This document shows, piece after piece, positions 38,224-47,846 of a DNA stretch of 64,000 bases. Source of the DNA: Mediterraneibacter faecis JCM 15917 (GTDB lineage: Bacteria; Bacillota; Clostridia; Lachnospirales; Lachnospiraceae). Where the stretch lies: contig BBDW01000005.1 of the NCBI GenBank assembly GCA_001312505.1, positions 124,001 through 188,000 on the forward strand, given 5' to 3'. A program made the position numbers and the translations under genes. The number at the start of each line of letters is the position of its first letter. Within the stretch, counting starts at the first letter, position 1. Below the pieces are notes generated by a model. That model had not been told where the DNA came from. It made no database searches and worked only from the letters and a program-made list of their open reading frames with translations.

Positions 38224-40938
38224 ATGGGCGAAAACAGACACAATCCGGATCAGTTATTAAAGGCAATCCAAGCCGATGAAGAAAATCGGAATAAAGGACA
38301 TTTGAAAATCTTTTTCGGATATGCAGCTGGTGTGGGTAAAACCTACGCCATGTTGGAAGCGGCTCATATGGCAAAACAGCAGGGAATTGACGTGGTAGCC
38401 GGTTATATAGAACCCCCACGCACGCCCCCAAAACAGCAGCTCTTTTGAATGGCTTAGAAGTTCTTCCTACAAGAGAAGTTCTCTATAATGGTATGATACT
38501 GAACGAATTCGACATTGACATGGCACTGAAAAGAAAACCACAGCTTATTCTTGTGGATGAACTTGCTCATACGAATGCCGAAGGATGCCGTCATGCAAAA
38601 CGGTATCAGGACATTAAGGAACTTTTGAATGCAGGGATTGATGTCTATACGACTGTCAATGTTCAGCATATTGAAAGTCTTTGTGATACAGTTTCATCCA
38701 TTACGGAGATTGTTGTACAGGAACGCATTCCGGATTCTCTGTTTGATAATGCAGATCAGGTTAAATTAATGGATATTGAACCACAGGATTTGATTGACCG
38801 TTTGAATACAGGAAATGTATACAGACAGACCCAGGCAAAACAGGTGGTAGAAAATTTTTTCACAATAGAAAATTTGACAGCTCTTCGGGAGATTGCACTG
38901 CGGCGATGTGCGGATAGGGTGAATATCCTCACAGAAAATGCCCGCATTAAAAATCACGGAGATTATCATACAGACGAACATATTCTTGTTTGTCTATCTT
39001 CTTCTCCATCTAATGCAAAAATTATCCGTACCGCCGCAAGAATGGCTTCTGCTTTCAAAGGAAAGTTTACGGCTCTGTTTGTAGAAACACCGGATTTTTC
39101 AGTGATGAGCGAGGACAATATAAAACGCCTTCGTTCAAATGTTCGTCTTGCTGAGCAGCTTGGGGGGGCAAAAATTGAAACAGTTTATGGAGAAGATATT
39201 CCGTTTCAGATTGCGGAATTTGCCCGTTTGTCCGGTGCGTCAAAGATTGTGATCGGGCGAAGTTCTGCTACAAAACGGCATTTGCTCAGCAAACCGACAC
39301 TGACAGAAAAACTGATTGATTATGCCCCCCCTAACTTGGATGTGCATATTATTCCGGATACGGTTTCTAATGCTGCAGTGTATCAGTTAAGAGGGGGCAG
39401 GAAAAAGAACCATATCGTCTTCTCTGCCACTGATACATTAAAATCTACTGCGATTCTGATTTTATCCAGTTTAGTCGGAATGATTTTCCATAATCTTGGA
39501 TTTGGCGAAGCAAATATTATTACTGTTTTTGTTTTAGGCGTTCTTGTCACCGCTGTCATCACGAAACATCAGGTATACAGCCTAATTTCCTCGATTGTAA
39601 GTGTTTTGATTTTTAATTTCCTGTTTACGGAACCCCCCCAATTTACCTTGCAGGCGTATGATCAGGGTTATCCTGTTACCTTTATTATCATGTTTTTGGC
39701 GGCATTTTTAACCGGTTCTCTTGCTATACGGATTAAAAATCAAGCAAAACAGGCGGCACAATCTGCTTACCGTACCAAAGTGTTATTTGATACAAGCCAG
39801 CTATTGCAACAGGCAAAAGATAAAAATGAAATTGTATCCACAACTTCAAATCAGCTCATTAAACTCTTGGGAAAAGATATCGTTTTTTATTTAGCTGATG
39901 GCGAAGTGTTGGATACGCCGCATATTTTTTCTGTAACTGAGGAAAATTTGGAATCATGTATTTCCGAAAATGAAAAGGCCGTTGCCGGCTGGGTATTGAA
40001 AAACAATAAACGTGCCGGATCCACAACAGGAACGCTTTCCAATGCAAAATGCCTGTACCTTGCTGTTCGCAGTAGCAGTATGGTATATGGAGTTGTTGGA
40101 ATCGTGATGGGGGGAAATACCTCTTGATCCATTTGAAAACAGTATTCTACTGTCCATTCTCGGAGAATGTGCTCTGGCTTTGGAAAATGAAAAAAATGCC
40201 CGCGAGAAACAGGAGGCGGCTGTCCTTGCAAAAAATGAACAGTTGCGAGCGAACCTGTTGCGTGCTATTTCACATGATTTGAGGACACCGCTGACATCCA
40301 TTTCTGGTAATGCCAGTAACCTTTTGTCCAATGGCGATTCCTTTGATAATGATACAAAAAAGCAGCTATATACGGATATTTATGATGATTCTATGTGGCT
40401 GATAAACCTTGTAGAAAACCTGCTGGCTGTAACCCGGATTGAAGAAGGACGGTTGAATCTCCGTATAACGGAAGATTTGATGGATGACGTGATTACAGAA
40501 GCGTTACATCATATTAACCGAAAGAGTGAAGAACATCATATTTCTGTTGAAAGCAAAGAAGAAATTCTTCTTGCAAAAATGGATGCAAAGCTTATTGTTC
40601 AGGTGATTATCAATATTGTTGATAATGCTATCAAATATACACCTAAAAACTCTCATATTGTTATTCGGACAGAAAAACGGGGAAAACAAGCGATCGTATC
40701 TATATCGGATGACGGAAACGGAATTGCTGATGAAATAAAGCCACGGATATTCGACATGTTCTACAGCGGTGCAAATCAAATTGCAGACAGTCGCCGAAGT
40801 TTAGGACTCGGATTATCTTTGTGCAAGTCCATTATTAACGCCCACGGCGGAGAACTTACTGTTTCAGATAATCTGCCGCACGGAACAGTATTCACATTTA
40901 CATTACCGGCAGGGGGGGAGGTCAAAGTATATGAATAA
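38224..40938 (+). CDS. kdpD: Osmosensitive potassium-sensor histidine kinase KdpD (frame broken twice)
   Basis: A full KdpD of about 904 residues. The N-terminal KdpD domain has Walker A FFGYAAGVGKTYAMLE and LILVDELAHTN, then a universal-stress-like domain (ILVCLSSSPSNAKIIRTAAR), four membrane segments (LIFNFLFTEP before the last), a GAF part and the kinase core with AISHDLRTPLTSISGNAS and the ATP-lid SLGLGLSLCKSII. GGGAGGTGACC precedes ATG 38224. Two five-C runs (38413-38417, 38425-38429) break the frame in the signature EPHARPKTAALL. A six-G run at 40109-40114 breaks it again before PLDPFENSILL. Three further runs of seven (39163, 39325, 39633) add single residues. Confidence 0.9.
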
Positions 40939-41638
40939 GTCACTAATATTAGTTGTAGAAGATGACACATCTGTCAGAAATTTAATTACAACAACCTTAA
41001 AAGCGCACGAATACCGATATCTGACAGCGCCCAATGGTCAATCGGCAATTTTAGAAGCATCTTCACACAATCCTGACATTGTTTTACTTGATTTAGGACT
41101 TCCTGATATGGATGGTGTTGAGATTATTAAAAAAATCCGTACTTGGTCAAACATGCCAATTATCGTAATCAGTGCTCGCAGTGAAGATACCGATAAAATT
41201 GATGCGTTGGATGCTGGTGCAGATGATTATTTAACAAAGCCATTTTCTGTTGAGGAACTGCTTGCCAGACTACGAGTCACGCAAAGAAGGTTATCGATGA
41301 TGCAAAAAGTATCCCCCCCTGTCGAAACGGTTGTTTTTGTAAACGGAAAACTTCGTGTGGATTATGTTGCGGGGGGGTGTGCCTATTTGAATGAAGAAGA
41401 GTTGCATTTAACACCTATTGAATATAAGTTGCTTTGCCTGTTGACAAGAAATATAGGAAAAGTTCTGACCCATACTTTCCTTACGCAAAGCATTTGGGGA
41501 AGTAGTTGGGATAATGATATTGCCTCCCTTCGTGTGTTTATGGCGACACTTCGTAAAAAAATCGAGAAAGAACCGAACTCTCCACAATATATCCAAACAC
41601 ACATTGGCGTGGGGTATCGGATGCTGAAAGTTGAGTGA
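40931..41638 (+). CDS. kdpE: KdpE response regulator
   Basis: A 235-residue OmpR-type regulator. The receiver has acidic DD after LVVEDD, the phospho-acceptor in DIVLLDLGLPDMDG and Lys in YLTKPFS. The C-terminal winged helix ends QYIQTHIGVGYRM. It overlaps the end of kdpD by eight bases. Its usual target, kdpFABC, is missing next door, so it may now control ktrB and ktrA. Two runs of seven (41324-41330 C, 41370-41376 G) add Pro and Gly in the linker. Confidence 0.93.
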   Translation: MNKSLILVVEDDTSVRNLITTTLKAHEYRYLTAPNGQSAILEASSHNPDIVLLDLGLPDMDGVEIIKKIRTWSNMPIIVISARSEDTDKIDALDAGADDYLTKPFSVEELLARLRVTQRRLSMMQKVSPPVETVVFVNGKLRVDYVAGGCAYLNEEELHLTPIEYKLLCLLTRNIGKVLTHTFLTQSIWGSSWDNDIASLRVFMATLRKKIEKEPNSPQYIQTHIGVGYRMLKVE

Positions 41639-41848
41639 ACTTCACAACATTTATTATAATCAGTGAGGTGGCGGATATCTTTTCAAGTAATAATGAATAG
41701 AATATATCACTCTGTAAAAGAAGTTATAAGGTAAGCGAACAGATTGGTATAGCTTGTTAAAAATATATCAAAATCACATTGTTATTTTCCTTAAGGTGTG
41801 CTATAGTATATTTTAGTTGTGAATCGGAAAAATTAGGAGGAAAAAACA

Positions 41849-42646
41849 ATGAACTTAAGAGAAAAATACGGTGAGTGGGGGGGTATCATCCTTGGAGCAA
41901 CAGAAGGCGTTGGAAAAGCATTTGCAGAGAAAATCGCATCTGAGGGAATGAGTGTTGTCCTGGTAGGAAGAAGAGAAGAGAAACTTCAGGAGCTTGGAAA
42001 GAGTATCAGCGAAACATATGGTGTGGATCACATGGTTATTCGTGCAGATTTTGCACAGTCCGACTGTACTGACAAGATTTTTGAAGCAACAAAAGACCTT
42101 GATATGGGATTCATGAGTTATGTTGCATGTTTCCATACATTTGGAAAATTGCAGGATACTCCGTGGGAGAAGCATGAGCAGATGATTAATGTTAATGTTA
42201 TGACATTCTTGAAATGTTTCTATCATTACATGGGAATCTTTGCAAAGCAGGATCGTGGAGCTGTAATCAATGTGTCTTCTTTGACAGCAATCAGTAGTTC
42301 ACCATATAACGCACAGTATGGTGCAGGAAAATCTTACATTAAGAAACTGACAGAAGCTGTGGCGGCAGAATGTGAGAGTACAAATGTAGACGTTGAGGTT
42401 ATCACGTTAGGAACAACAATTACACCAAGTTTGTTAAGCAATCTTCCAGGCGGTCCAGCAGGAGAAGCTGTTATGAAGGCAGCTATGACACCGGAAGCTT
42501 GTGTAGAGGAAGCATTTGACAATCTTGGCAAATCTCTTTCTGTTATTGCAGGTGAGCACAATAAAGCAAATGTTCATAATTGGCAGGCAAATAAAACAGA
42601 TGATGAATATATCCGTTATATGGGTTCATTCTATTCTAACAACTAA
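41849..42646 (+). CDS. Short-chain dehydrogenase/reductase
   Basis: A 265-residue NAD(P)-dependent oxidoreductase. The dinucleotide motif reads ILGATEGVGKAFAEKIA, the basic pair in VGRREEKLQEL favours NADP, and the catalytic residues are Ser in VINVSSLTAISSS and Tyr/Lys in YNAQYGAGKSYIKKL. The substrate is not apparent. AGGAGG precedes the ATG, and a plausible -10 (TATAGT near 41805) lies upstream. A seven-G run at 41877-41883 puts an extra Gly just before the cofactor motif. Single-gene unit with its own terminator. Confidence 0.85.
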   Translation: MNLREKYGEWGGIILGATEGVGKAFAEKIASEGMSVVLVGRREEKLQELGKSISETYGVDHMVIRADFAQSDCTDKIFEATKDLDMGFMSYVACFHTFGKLQDTPWEKHEQMINVNVMTFLKCFYHYMGIFAKQDRGAVINVSSLTAISSSPYNAQYGAGKSYIKKLTEAVAAECESTNVDVEVITLGTTITPSLLSNLPGGPAGEAVMKAAMTPEACVEEAFDNLGKSLSVIAGEHNKANVHNWQANKTDDEYIRYMGSFYSNN

Positions 42647-42684
42647 AAAATCAGATTTTAGATGAATCATCTTTCAGTGATTAT

Positions 42685-42728
42685 AGTAGCTGTTTCTCTG
42701 AGTAGGGGGGGAAACAGCTATTTTGTTT
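42685..42728 (+). terminator. Terminator of the SDR gene
   Basis: TAGCTGTTTC (42687-42696) pairs with GAAACAGCTA (42711-42720), followed by T. The loop ends in a seven-G run, so the tract pattern also occurs outside genes. Confidence 0.85.
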
Positions 42729-42787
42729 ATGGGAAATATATAACTTTAAGTATCTTTAATGATAACGATATGGTAAGATGAAGTTAA

Positions 42788-42931
42788 GGAATAGGAGTTT
42801 TAGCCACATCATTAGGAGTAGTTGCTTTGACAGGATGCGGAGCCGAAAAGACATCCGATAAAGGAAATCAGGGTTATCGAACATTAGATGAAATCAAAGA
42901 AAGCGGTGAAATTAATATTGGAGTTTTCTAA
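42788..42931 (+). pseudogene. Amino-acid ABC transporter binding protein, N-terminal fragment
   Basis: The reading GVLATSLGVVALTGCGAEK is a lipoprotein signal with lipobox LTGC. It is followed by RTLDEIKESGEINIGVF, the first strand of solute-binding family 3 proteins, and then a stop. The start codon lies in another frame just upstream (ATG near 42779). Everything after the first strand is gone, so this is a truncated remnant. Confidence 0.7.
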
Positions 42932-42992
42932 ATGAAAATTATTATAAAATAAGTCTGGCTTTTTTAAATAGAATGTGATAATATAGTAATGT

Positions 42993-43157
42993 TTGATAGA
43001 GGCGCGGTGATATGAGTATCCGCTGACGAGAGTCTTGGGAAGACTGTCAGTGAGAGAAAGGAGAAGCCGCCGAAGGAATGATATTCCCAGATATGATTCC
43101 TGGGCCGGATGTAGAAGATACGCCGGACTGTCACAGGTGTGGAGAGCTATCGATGAC
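42993..43157 (+). ncRNA. Lysine riboswitch (L box)
   Basis: The conserved core is complete: GATAGAGGCGC at the 5' side of P1, GAGTA, GCTGACGAGAG, AAGGAGAAGCCGCCGAAGG, GGGCCGGA, ACTGTCACAGG and TGGAGAGCTATC closing P1. It binds lysine and, with the terminator that follows, should switch off the downstream transporter gene when lysine is abundant. Confidence 0.93.
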
Positions 43158-43169
43158 GTTAGAATTATT

Positions 43170-43216
43170 ATGCCATGGGTGACTCACCAGCAGAGAGTGC
43201 CTATGGCATTTTTTGC
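43170..43216 (+). terminator. Riboswitch expression-platform terminator
   Basis: ATGCCAT(A)GG-type stem: ATGCCATGGGTGACTC pairs with GAGAGTGCCTATGGCAT, followed by six T, 13 bp after the aptamer. Confidence 0.85.
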
Positions 43217-43297
43217 GTTTAGAGAATCCCAGGCAAAACCCACTATGCTTACACACAAACTTAACAAACATAAGTTTATAGGAAAGGAAAAAAGAAA

Positions 43298-44944
43298 ATG
43301 AGAAACAAAAGAAAAATGGGGGGGTATGTGTTTCTGATGTCTCTGCTCATTCTGTGTTGTAGTTCAACAACAGTATTTGCCGCAGATACATCTGCCGAGT
43401 ATGTACCTCAGCTCTATGCAACAATCTGGTCTCTGGTGCCGCCGGTCATTGCAATCGTACTGGCACTTATTACAAAGGAAGTTTATAGCTCCTTATTCGT
43501 TGGAATTTTAATCGGAGGTGTATTTTGGTCAGGATTTAAACCGGAAGCTACAATTTTACATGTATTTCAGGATGGAGTAGTGGGAGTACTTACAGATTCT
43601 TACAATATGGGTATTCTGGTATTTCTGGTAATTCTTGGTGTTATGGTATGTATGATGAATAAAGCCGGTGGTTCCGCAGCATTCGGACGCTGGGCGAAAG
43701 AGCATATCAAGACAAGAGCGGGTGCACAGCTTGCAACAATCGCACTTGGAGTGCTGATTTTTATTGATGATTATTTTAACTGTCTTACAGTTGGGAGCGT
43801 TATGCGTCCTGTAACAGACAGCCACAATGTATCCCGTGCGAAACTTGCATATCTGATCGATGCTACGGCAGCACCAATCTGCATTATTGCACCGATTTCT
43901 TCCTGGGCAGCAGCAGTAACAGGATTTGTTAAAGGGGGGGAGGATGGATTTTCAATTTTTATTCGTGCAATCCCATATAACTATTATGCAATTCTTACAG
44001 TTATAATGATGGTAACACTGGTTCTTGCAAAAGAAGATTATGGTCCGATGAAGGCGCATGAGAAAAATGCGATTGAAGGGGGGGATCTTTTTACAACAGG
44101 AGACAGACCATTTGAAAATACATCCGAAAATGCGATTTACAATAAAGGAAAAGTAATCGATCTTGTATTCCCGATTCTGTCACTTATTGTATGTTGTGTC
44201 ATTGGTATGATTTATTCTGGTGGGTTCTTCTCAGGAACAGGCTTTGTAGAGGCTTTCTCCGGAAGTGATGCATCGGTTGGACTGATGCTTGGAAGTTTCT
44301 TTGCAATGGTAATTACAATTGTTTTTTATGTAGTAAGAAAAGTTCTTCGTTTTTCGGATTCTATGGCTTGCATTCCGGAAGGATTTAAGGCAATGGTTCC
44401 GGCTATCCTGATTCTTACATTTGCATGGACTCTGAAAGCAATGACAGACAGTCTCGGAGCAGCTCCATTCGTAGCTTCTGTAATGAATTCAGCAGCAGGC
44501 GGATTGATGAACCTTCTCCCAGCAATCATCTTCCTTGTAGGATGTTTCCTTGCATTTGCAACAGGTACTTCCTGGGGGGGAACATTCGGAATTCTGATTC
44601 CAATCGTAGTTGCAGTATTCCAGGGTACGAACGAGACAATGATGATCATCTCAATCTCAGCTTGTATGGCCGGAGCAGTTTGCGGAGATCATTGTTCACC
44701 TATTTCAGATACAACAATCATGGCATCCGCAGGAGCGCAGTGTAATCATGTGAATCATGTATCCACGCAGCTTCCATATGCAATGACTGTAGCAGCGGTT
44801 TCCTGTATTACATATGTGATCGCAGGTATCTTGCAGAATGCAGTCATCTGTCTCGTGATCGGAATTGCTCTGCAGATTGGAGTTCTGCTTGCAATCAAAG
44901 CAATCACAAAAGATCACACAGGTAGGGTGAAAACAACAAACTAA
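43298..44944 (+). CDS. lysW: NhaC-family transporter under lysine control, LysW-like
   Basis: A 548-residue transporter with about 12 membrane segments and a cleavable-looking N-terminal signal. NhaC-family features include IFIDDYFNCLTVGSVMRPV, ATAAPICIIAPISSWA, FATGTSWGG/TFGILIPI and CGDHCSPISDTTIMASAG. NhaC homologues behind lysine riboswitches were named LysW and predicted to carry lysine. The riboswitch at 42993 supports that reading over sodium-proton exchange. AGGAAAGG precedes the ATG. Four seven-G runs (43318, 43934, 44078, 44574) add single Gly residues, one of them in the very conserved GTSWGTFG motif. Confidence 0.85.
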   Translation: MRNKRKMGGYVFLMSLLILCCSSTTVFAADTSAEYVPQLYATIWSLVPPVIAIVLALITKEVYSSLFVGILIGGVFWSGFKPEATILHVFQDGVVGVLTDSYNMGILVFLVILGVMVCMMNKAGGSAAFGRWAKEHIKTRAGAQLATIALGVLIFIDDYFNCLTVGSVMRPVTDSHNVSRAKLAYLIDATAAPICIIAPISSWAAAVTGFVKGGEDGFSIFIRAIPYNYYAILTVIMMVTLVLAKEDYGPMKAHEKNAIEGGDLFTTGDRPFENTSENAIYNKGKVIDLVFPILSLIVCCVIGMIYSGGFFSGTGFVEAFSGSDASVGLMLGSFFAMVITIVFYVVRKVLRFSDSMACIPEGFKAMVPAILILTFAWTLKAMTDSLGAAPFVASVMNSAAGGLMNLLPAIIFLVGCFLAFATGTSWGGTFGILIPIVVAVFQGTNETMMIISISACMAGAVCGDHCSPISDTTIMASAGAQCNHVNHVSTQLPYAMTVAAVSCITYVIAGILQNAVICLVIGIALQIGVLLAIKAITKDHTGRVKTTN

Positions 44945-44953
44945 AAACCAGAG

Positions 44954-44988
44954 AGAAAGCGAGGAGTTGATCCTCGTTTTCTTTTTAC
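44954..44988 (+). terminator. Terminator of the lysine transporter gene
   Basis: GAAAGCGAGGA pairs with TCCTCGTTTTC, followed by T. Confidence 0.8.
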
Positions 44989-45002
44989 AGAAATGTAGTA
45001 AA

Positions 45003-45048
45003 AAAGGACGAAATGAAAAGCTTGTTAAGCGGTTCATTTCGTCCCTGT
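45003..45048. terminator. purC terminator
   Basis: GGACGAAATGAA pairs with TTCATTTCGTCC. It lies just past the purC stop on the minus strand. Confidence 0.75.
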
Positions 45049-45063
45049 TTGTTTTATGAAATC

Positions 45064-45939
45064 TTATTTATCCAGATCTTTTCCTGTCAGCATCTTATAT
45101 GCCTGAAGGTATTTCTCAATCGTCTTATCTACAATTTCCTGTGGAAGTGTCCAGTCGTTGTCTGGATTTGCTTTCAGCCAGTCACGGGCAAACTGTTTGT
45201 CAAAAGATGGCTGTCCATGTCCGGCTTCATAACCGTCAGCAGGCCAGAAACGGGAACTGTCAGGAGTGAGCATCTCATCTCCAATTACCATATTTCCATT
45301 TTCATCAAGTCCGAACTCAAATTTTGTATCTGCAATAATGATACCTTTGCTCAGAGCATATTCGGCACATTTCTTATAGAGAGCAATTGTGTTGTCGCGA
45401 AGTTTCTCAGCGAGTTCACGTCCTCTTCCAGGGTAATATTTTTCAAGGTGATCAACGCTCTGCTCGAATGAAATGTTCTCATCGTGATCTCCGATTTCAG
45501 CCTTTGTGGAAGGTGTATAGATTGGTTCAGGAAGTTTGTCAGATTCCTTTAATCCTTCCGGAAGTGCGATTCCACAAACAGTTCCATTTTCTTTATAGCT
45601 TTCCCAGCCACTTCCAGTGATATAACCACGAACGATACACTCGATTGGAAGCATTTCGAGTTTCTTACACATCATAGATTTTCCATCATATTTCTCCTGC
45701 TGGAAGAACTCCGGCATATCTTTTACATCAACAGAGAGCATGTGGTTAGGAAGAATGTCTTCTGTCAGATCAAACCAGAATTTGGACATCTGAGTCAGGA
45801 CAGTTCCTTTCTTTGTAACTTCATTGTTGAGAATCACGTCAAAGCAGCTGATGCGGTCTGTAGCAACCATGATTAAGCTGTCTCCATTATCATAAATTTC
45901 ACGAACTTTACCTTCTTTGATTGGTTTTAATTCCTGCAT
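45064..45939 (-). CDS. purC: Phosphoribosylaminoimidazole-succinocarboxamide synthase
   Basis: SAICAR synthetase of 291 residues, which joins aspartate to CAIR in purine synthesis. Family markers: [63 protein letters not shown] and [17 protein letters not shown]. The minus-strand promoter TTGACA (46002-46007) with a weaker TACGGT (45979-45984) lies about 40 bp upstream. It is a single gene away from other pur genes. No G-run expansion is present. Confidence 0.97.
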   Translation of the reverse strand: MQELKPIKEGKVREIYDNGDSLIMVATDRISCFDVILNNEVTKKGTVLTQMSKFWFDLTEDILPNHMLSVDVKDMPEFFQQEKYDGKSMMCKKLEMLPIECIVRGYITGSGWESYKENGTVCGIALPEGLKESDKLPEPIYTPSTKAEIGDHDENISFEQSVDHLEKYYPGRGRELAEKLRDNTIALYKKCAEYALSKGIIIADTKFEFGLDENGNMVIGDEMLTPDSSRFWPADGYEAGHGQPSFDKQFARDWLKANPDNDWTLPQEIVDKTIEKYLQAYKMLTGKDLDK

Positions 45940-46321
45940 TTTTTCACCTCATAGAATTTTCTTAGAATTTACAACGTAACCGTACACTTTTTAGGGGAAA
46001 CTGTCAAGCGGGCTGAAAACGTGGGAAGAGAGGTGTGAAAAATCATTGAAGAAGGAAAAATGTGGAAAATTGTGTTTTTTGTATAAAAACAACGGAAAAA
46101 TAAAGAGAGTGATTGTGGAATACGTTAGATAAAAAGTAAAAAAAACAGAATGTTTTTGAGGTATCATAAACAAATCAGATATTATTTAATAAGAAATTAT
46201 TATAGTAGAAAAGGCAGTTACACAGAAGGTGAAAGAGAATAGTAAAAAGAAATATTGACATCTATGACATATTGTAATTAAATTAGTATGTCTATTTATA
46301 TAGAAGAAACGAGGGAATAGA
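45940..46321. promoter_or_regulatory. Divergent promoter region of purC and the pyridoxal kinase gene
   Basis: This 380-bp AT-rich region holds the purC promoter (46002-46007 / 45979-45984, minus) and, rightward, TTGACA (46255-46260) with TTAAAT (46278-46283) at 17 bp. I see no riboswitch or other structure. Confidence 0.5.
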
Positions 46322-47161
46322 ATGATGCAGAATCATAATCAACAGAAAAAAATTGCGCTGATCAATGACTTTACAGGCTTTGGCAGATGCTCAATTGCGG
46401 TACAGATGCCGATTATTTCAATGCTGAAAGTGCAGTGTTGTGCAGTGCCTACCTCGATTTTTTCAAATCATACCGCATATGAAGATTATTATTTTACAGA
46501 TTATACATCAAATATGGAAGCATATATTGAACAATGGAAGAAGCTGGATTTGAAGTTCGAAGGAATTTGTACTGGTTTTTTGGGATCAGCAGAACAGATT
46601 CGGATTGTCAGTGAGTTTATCCAGTATTTTAGAGACGAGAATACAGTGGCTGTGATCGATCCGGTGATGGGGGGGGACAATGGGGGGGAGGCATATTCGA
46701 CTTATACGGAAGAAATGTGCAGACAGATGATTCAATTAGTCCGCTATGCGGATGTAGTTGTTCCAAATGTGACAGAGGCATGTATCTTGACAGGAACACC
46801 GTATAAGGAACGGTGGACAACGAGAGAGCTGGCAAAGATGGCAGAACAGATTGTGCAGACCGGACCAGAAAAAGTTGTGATTACAGGAATTCCACAGAAA
46901 ACGTATGTATCCAACTTGTGCTATGAAAAAGGCAAAGGATACGAGATGATCCGTACACATAAAGTAGGACATTCCAGATGTGGTACGGGAGATATTTTCT
47001 CTGCAATCATTGCAGCAGATGCAGTTAATGGAGTGGAATTTACAAAATCTGTCCGAAAGGCATCCGCATTTATAAAGAAGTGCATACAAAAGTCAATTGA
47101 AATGGAAATTCCGTTGACGGATGGTGTCTGTTTTGAAGAATTAATGGGACTATTGAAATAA
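46322..47161 (+). CDS. pdxY: Pyridoxal/pyridoxamine kinase
   Basis: A ribokinase-fold enzyme of 279 residues that phosphorylates B6 vitamers to supply PLP. Markers are INDFTGFGRCSIAVQMPI, the substrate-site stretch TSIFSNHTAYEDY, VAVIDPVMGG, VVVPNVTEACILTG and the C-terminal anion hole GHSRCGTGDIFSAII with its catalytic Asp. The conserved DPVMGDNG motif reads VMGGDNGGE here, because two adjacent runs (46669-46676, eight G; 46682-46688, seven G) each add one Gly. Two ATGs lie side by side at 46322 and 46325. Confidence 0.9.
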   Translation: MMQNHNQQKKIALINDFTGFGRCSIAVQMPIISMLKVQCCAVPTSIFSNHTAYEDYYFTDYTSNMEAYIEQWKKLDLKFEGICTGFLGSAEQIRIVSEFIQYFRDENTVAVIDPVMGGDNGGEAYSTYTEEMCRQMIQLVRYADVVVPNVTEACILTGTPYKERWTTRELAKMAEQIVQTGPEKVVITGIPQKTYVSNLCYEKGKGYEMIRTHKVGHSRCGTGDIFSAIIAADAVNGVEFTKSVRKASAFIKKCIQKSIEMEIPLTDGVCFEELMGLLK

Positions 47162-47185
47162 AAGAAAATTAAGGAGTAAACAAAA

Positions 47186-47536
47186 ATGAATTTAGAAGAA
47201 TGCTATGAAGTAATGGATAGTAACTATGATGATGTGATGAGAAGACTTGGAAGTGAAACACTGGTCCGTAAATTTGTATTGAAGTTTTTGGATGATACAA
47301 GTTTCCAGGGATTAAAAGAAGGACTTGAAAATCAGGATGCAGAACTCGCATTCCGAAGTGCACATACATTGAAAGGCGTGTGCATGAATCTTGGATTTAC
47401 AAAGTTATTCGAGGTCAGCTCAGCATTAACAGAAGAGCTTCGAGACAAAGAAATCAAAGAAAACACTACAGAGATGTTTGAAGAAGTAGAACGAGAATAT
47501 ACCCGAACAATAGAAGCAATTAAAGGATTATGTTAA
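47186..47536 (+). CDS. Histidine phosphotransfer (Hpt) domain protein
   Basis: A 116-residue four-helix Hpt protein. The phospho-acceptor His is in FRSAHTLKGVCMNLGF, the consensus of the family. It would pass phosphate between a hybrid kinase and a response regulator, but no such kinase is in the window. AAGGAG precedes the ATG, 24 bp after pdxY. Confidence 0.88.
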   Translation: MNLEECYEVMDSNYDDVMRRLGSETLVRKFVLKFLDDTSFQGLKEGLENQDAELAFRSAHTLKGVCMNLGFTKLFEVSSALTEELRDKEIKENTTEMFEEVEREYTRTIEAIKGLC

Positions 47537-47805
47537 GAAGTAGACAATTGAAAAAATATAAATTTTTTCTGCCAGTAGAAATTTATCTGCTGGCAGTTTT
47601 TATAGTTGCACCACTTGCAGCGTATACTCCTTCAGCAAGGCCTGTATCAACGGAAACAACAGGTTTTTTATATGTTTTCATGATAAATTCCTTCAATGCT
47701 TTCGTGTATTACATATTATCTAACCACATTATGGAAAAATGTATAGAAATCAAGAAAAATCCTTATAAAGTGAATGACAATTCATCCAAGCAGGGTGTAG
47801 AATAG
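47530..47805 (+). CDS. Small two-span membrane protein
   Basis: 91 residues with two hydrophobic segments (FFLPVEIYLLAVFIVAPLAAY and FLYVFMINSFNAFVYYIL) and a charged tail. The ATG overlaps the stop of the Hpt gene (ATGTTAA), which favours a real coupled gene. I do not recognise a family. Confidence 0.5.
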   Translation: MLRSRQLKKYKFFLPVEIYLLAVFIVAPLAAYTPSARPVSTETTGFLYVFMINSFNAFVYYILSNHIMEKCIEIKKNPYKVNDNSSKQGVE

Positions 47806-47846
47806 TAAAATAATGGCTGAATAGTGATTGGAAAAGGAGAAAAGGC

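Noticed and set aside
41639-41848. Riboswitch before the SDR gene
   Set aside because: The region is AT-rich with only a plausible -10. I found no conserved aptamer segments.
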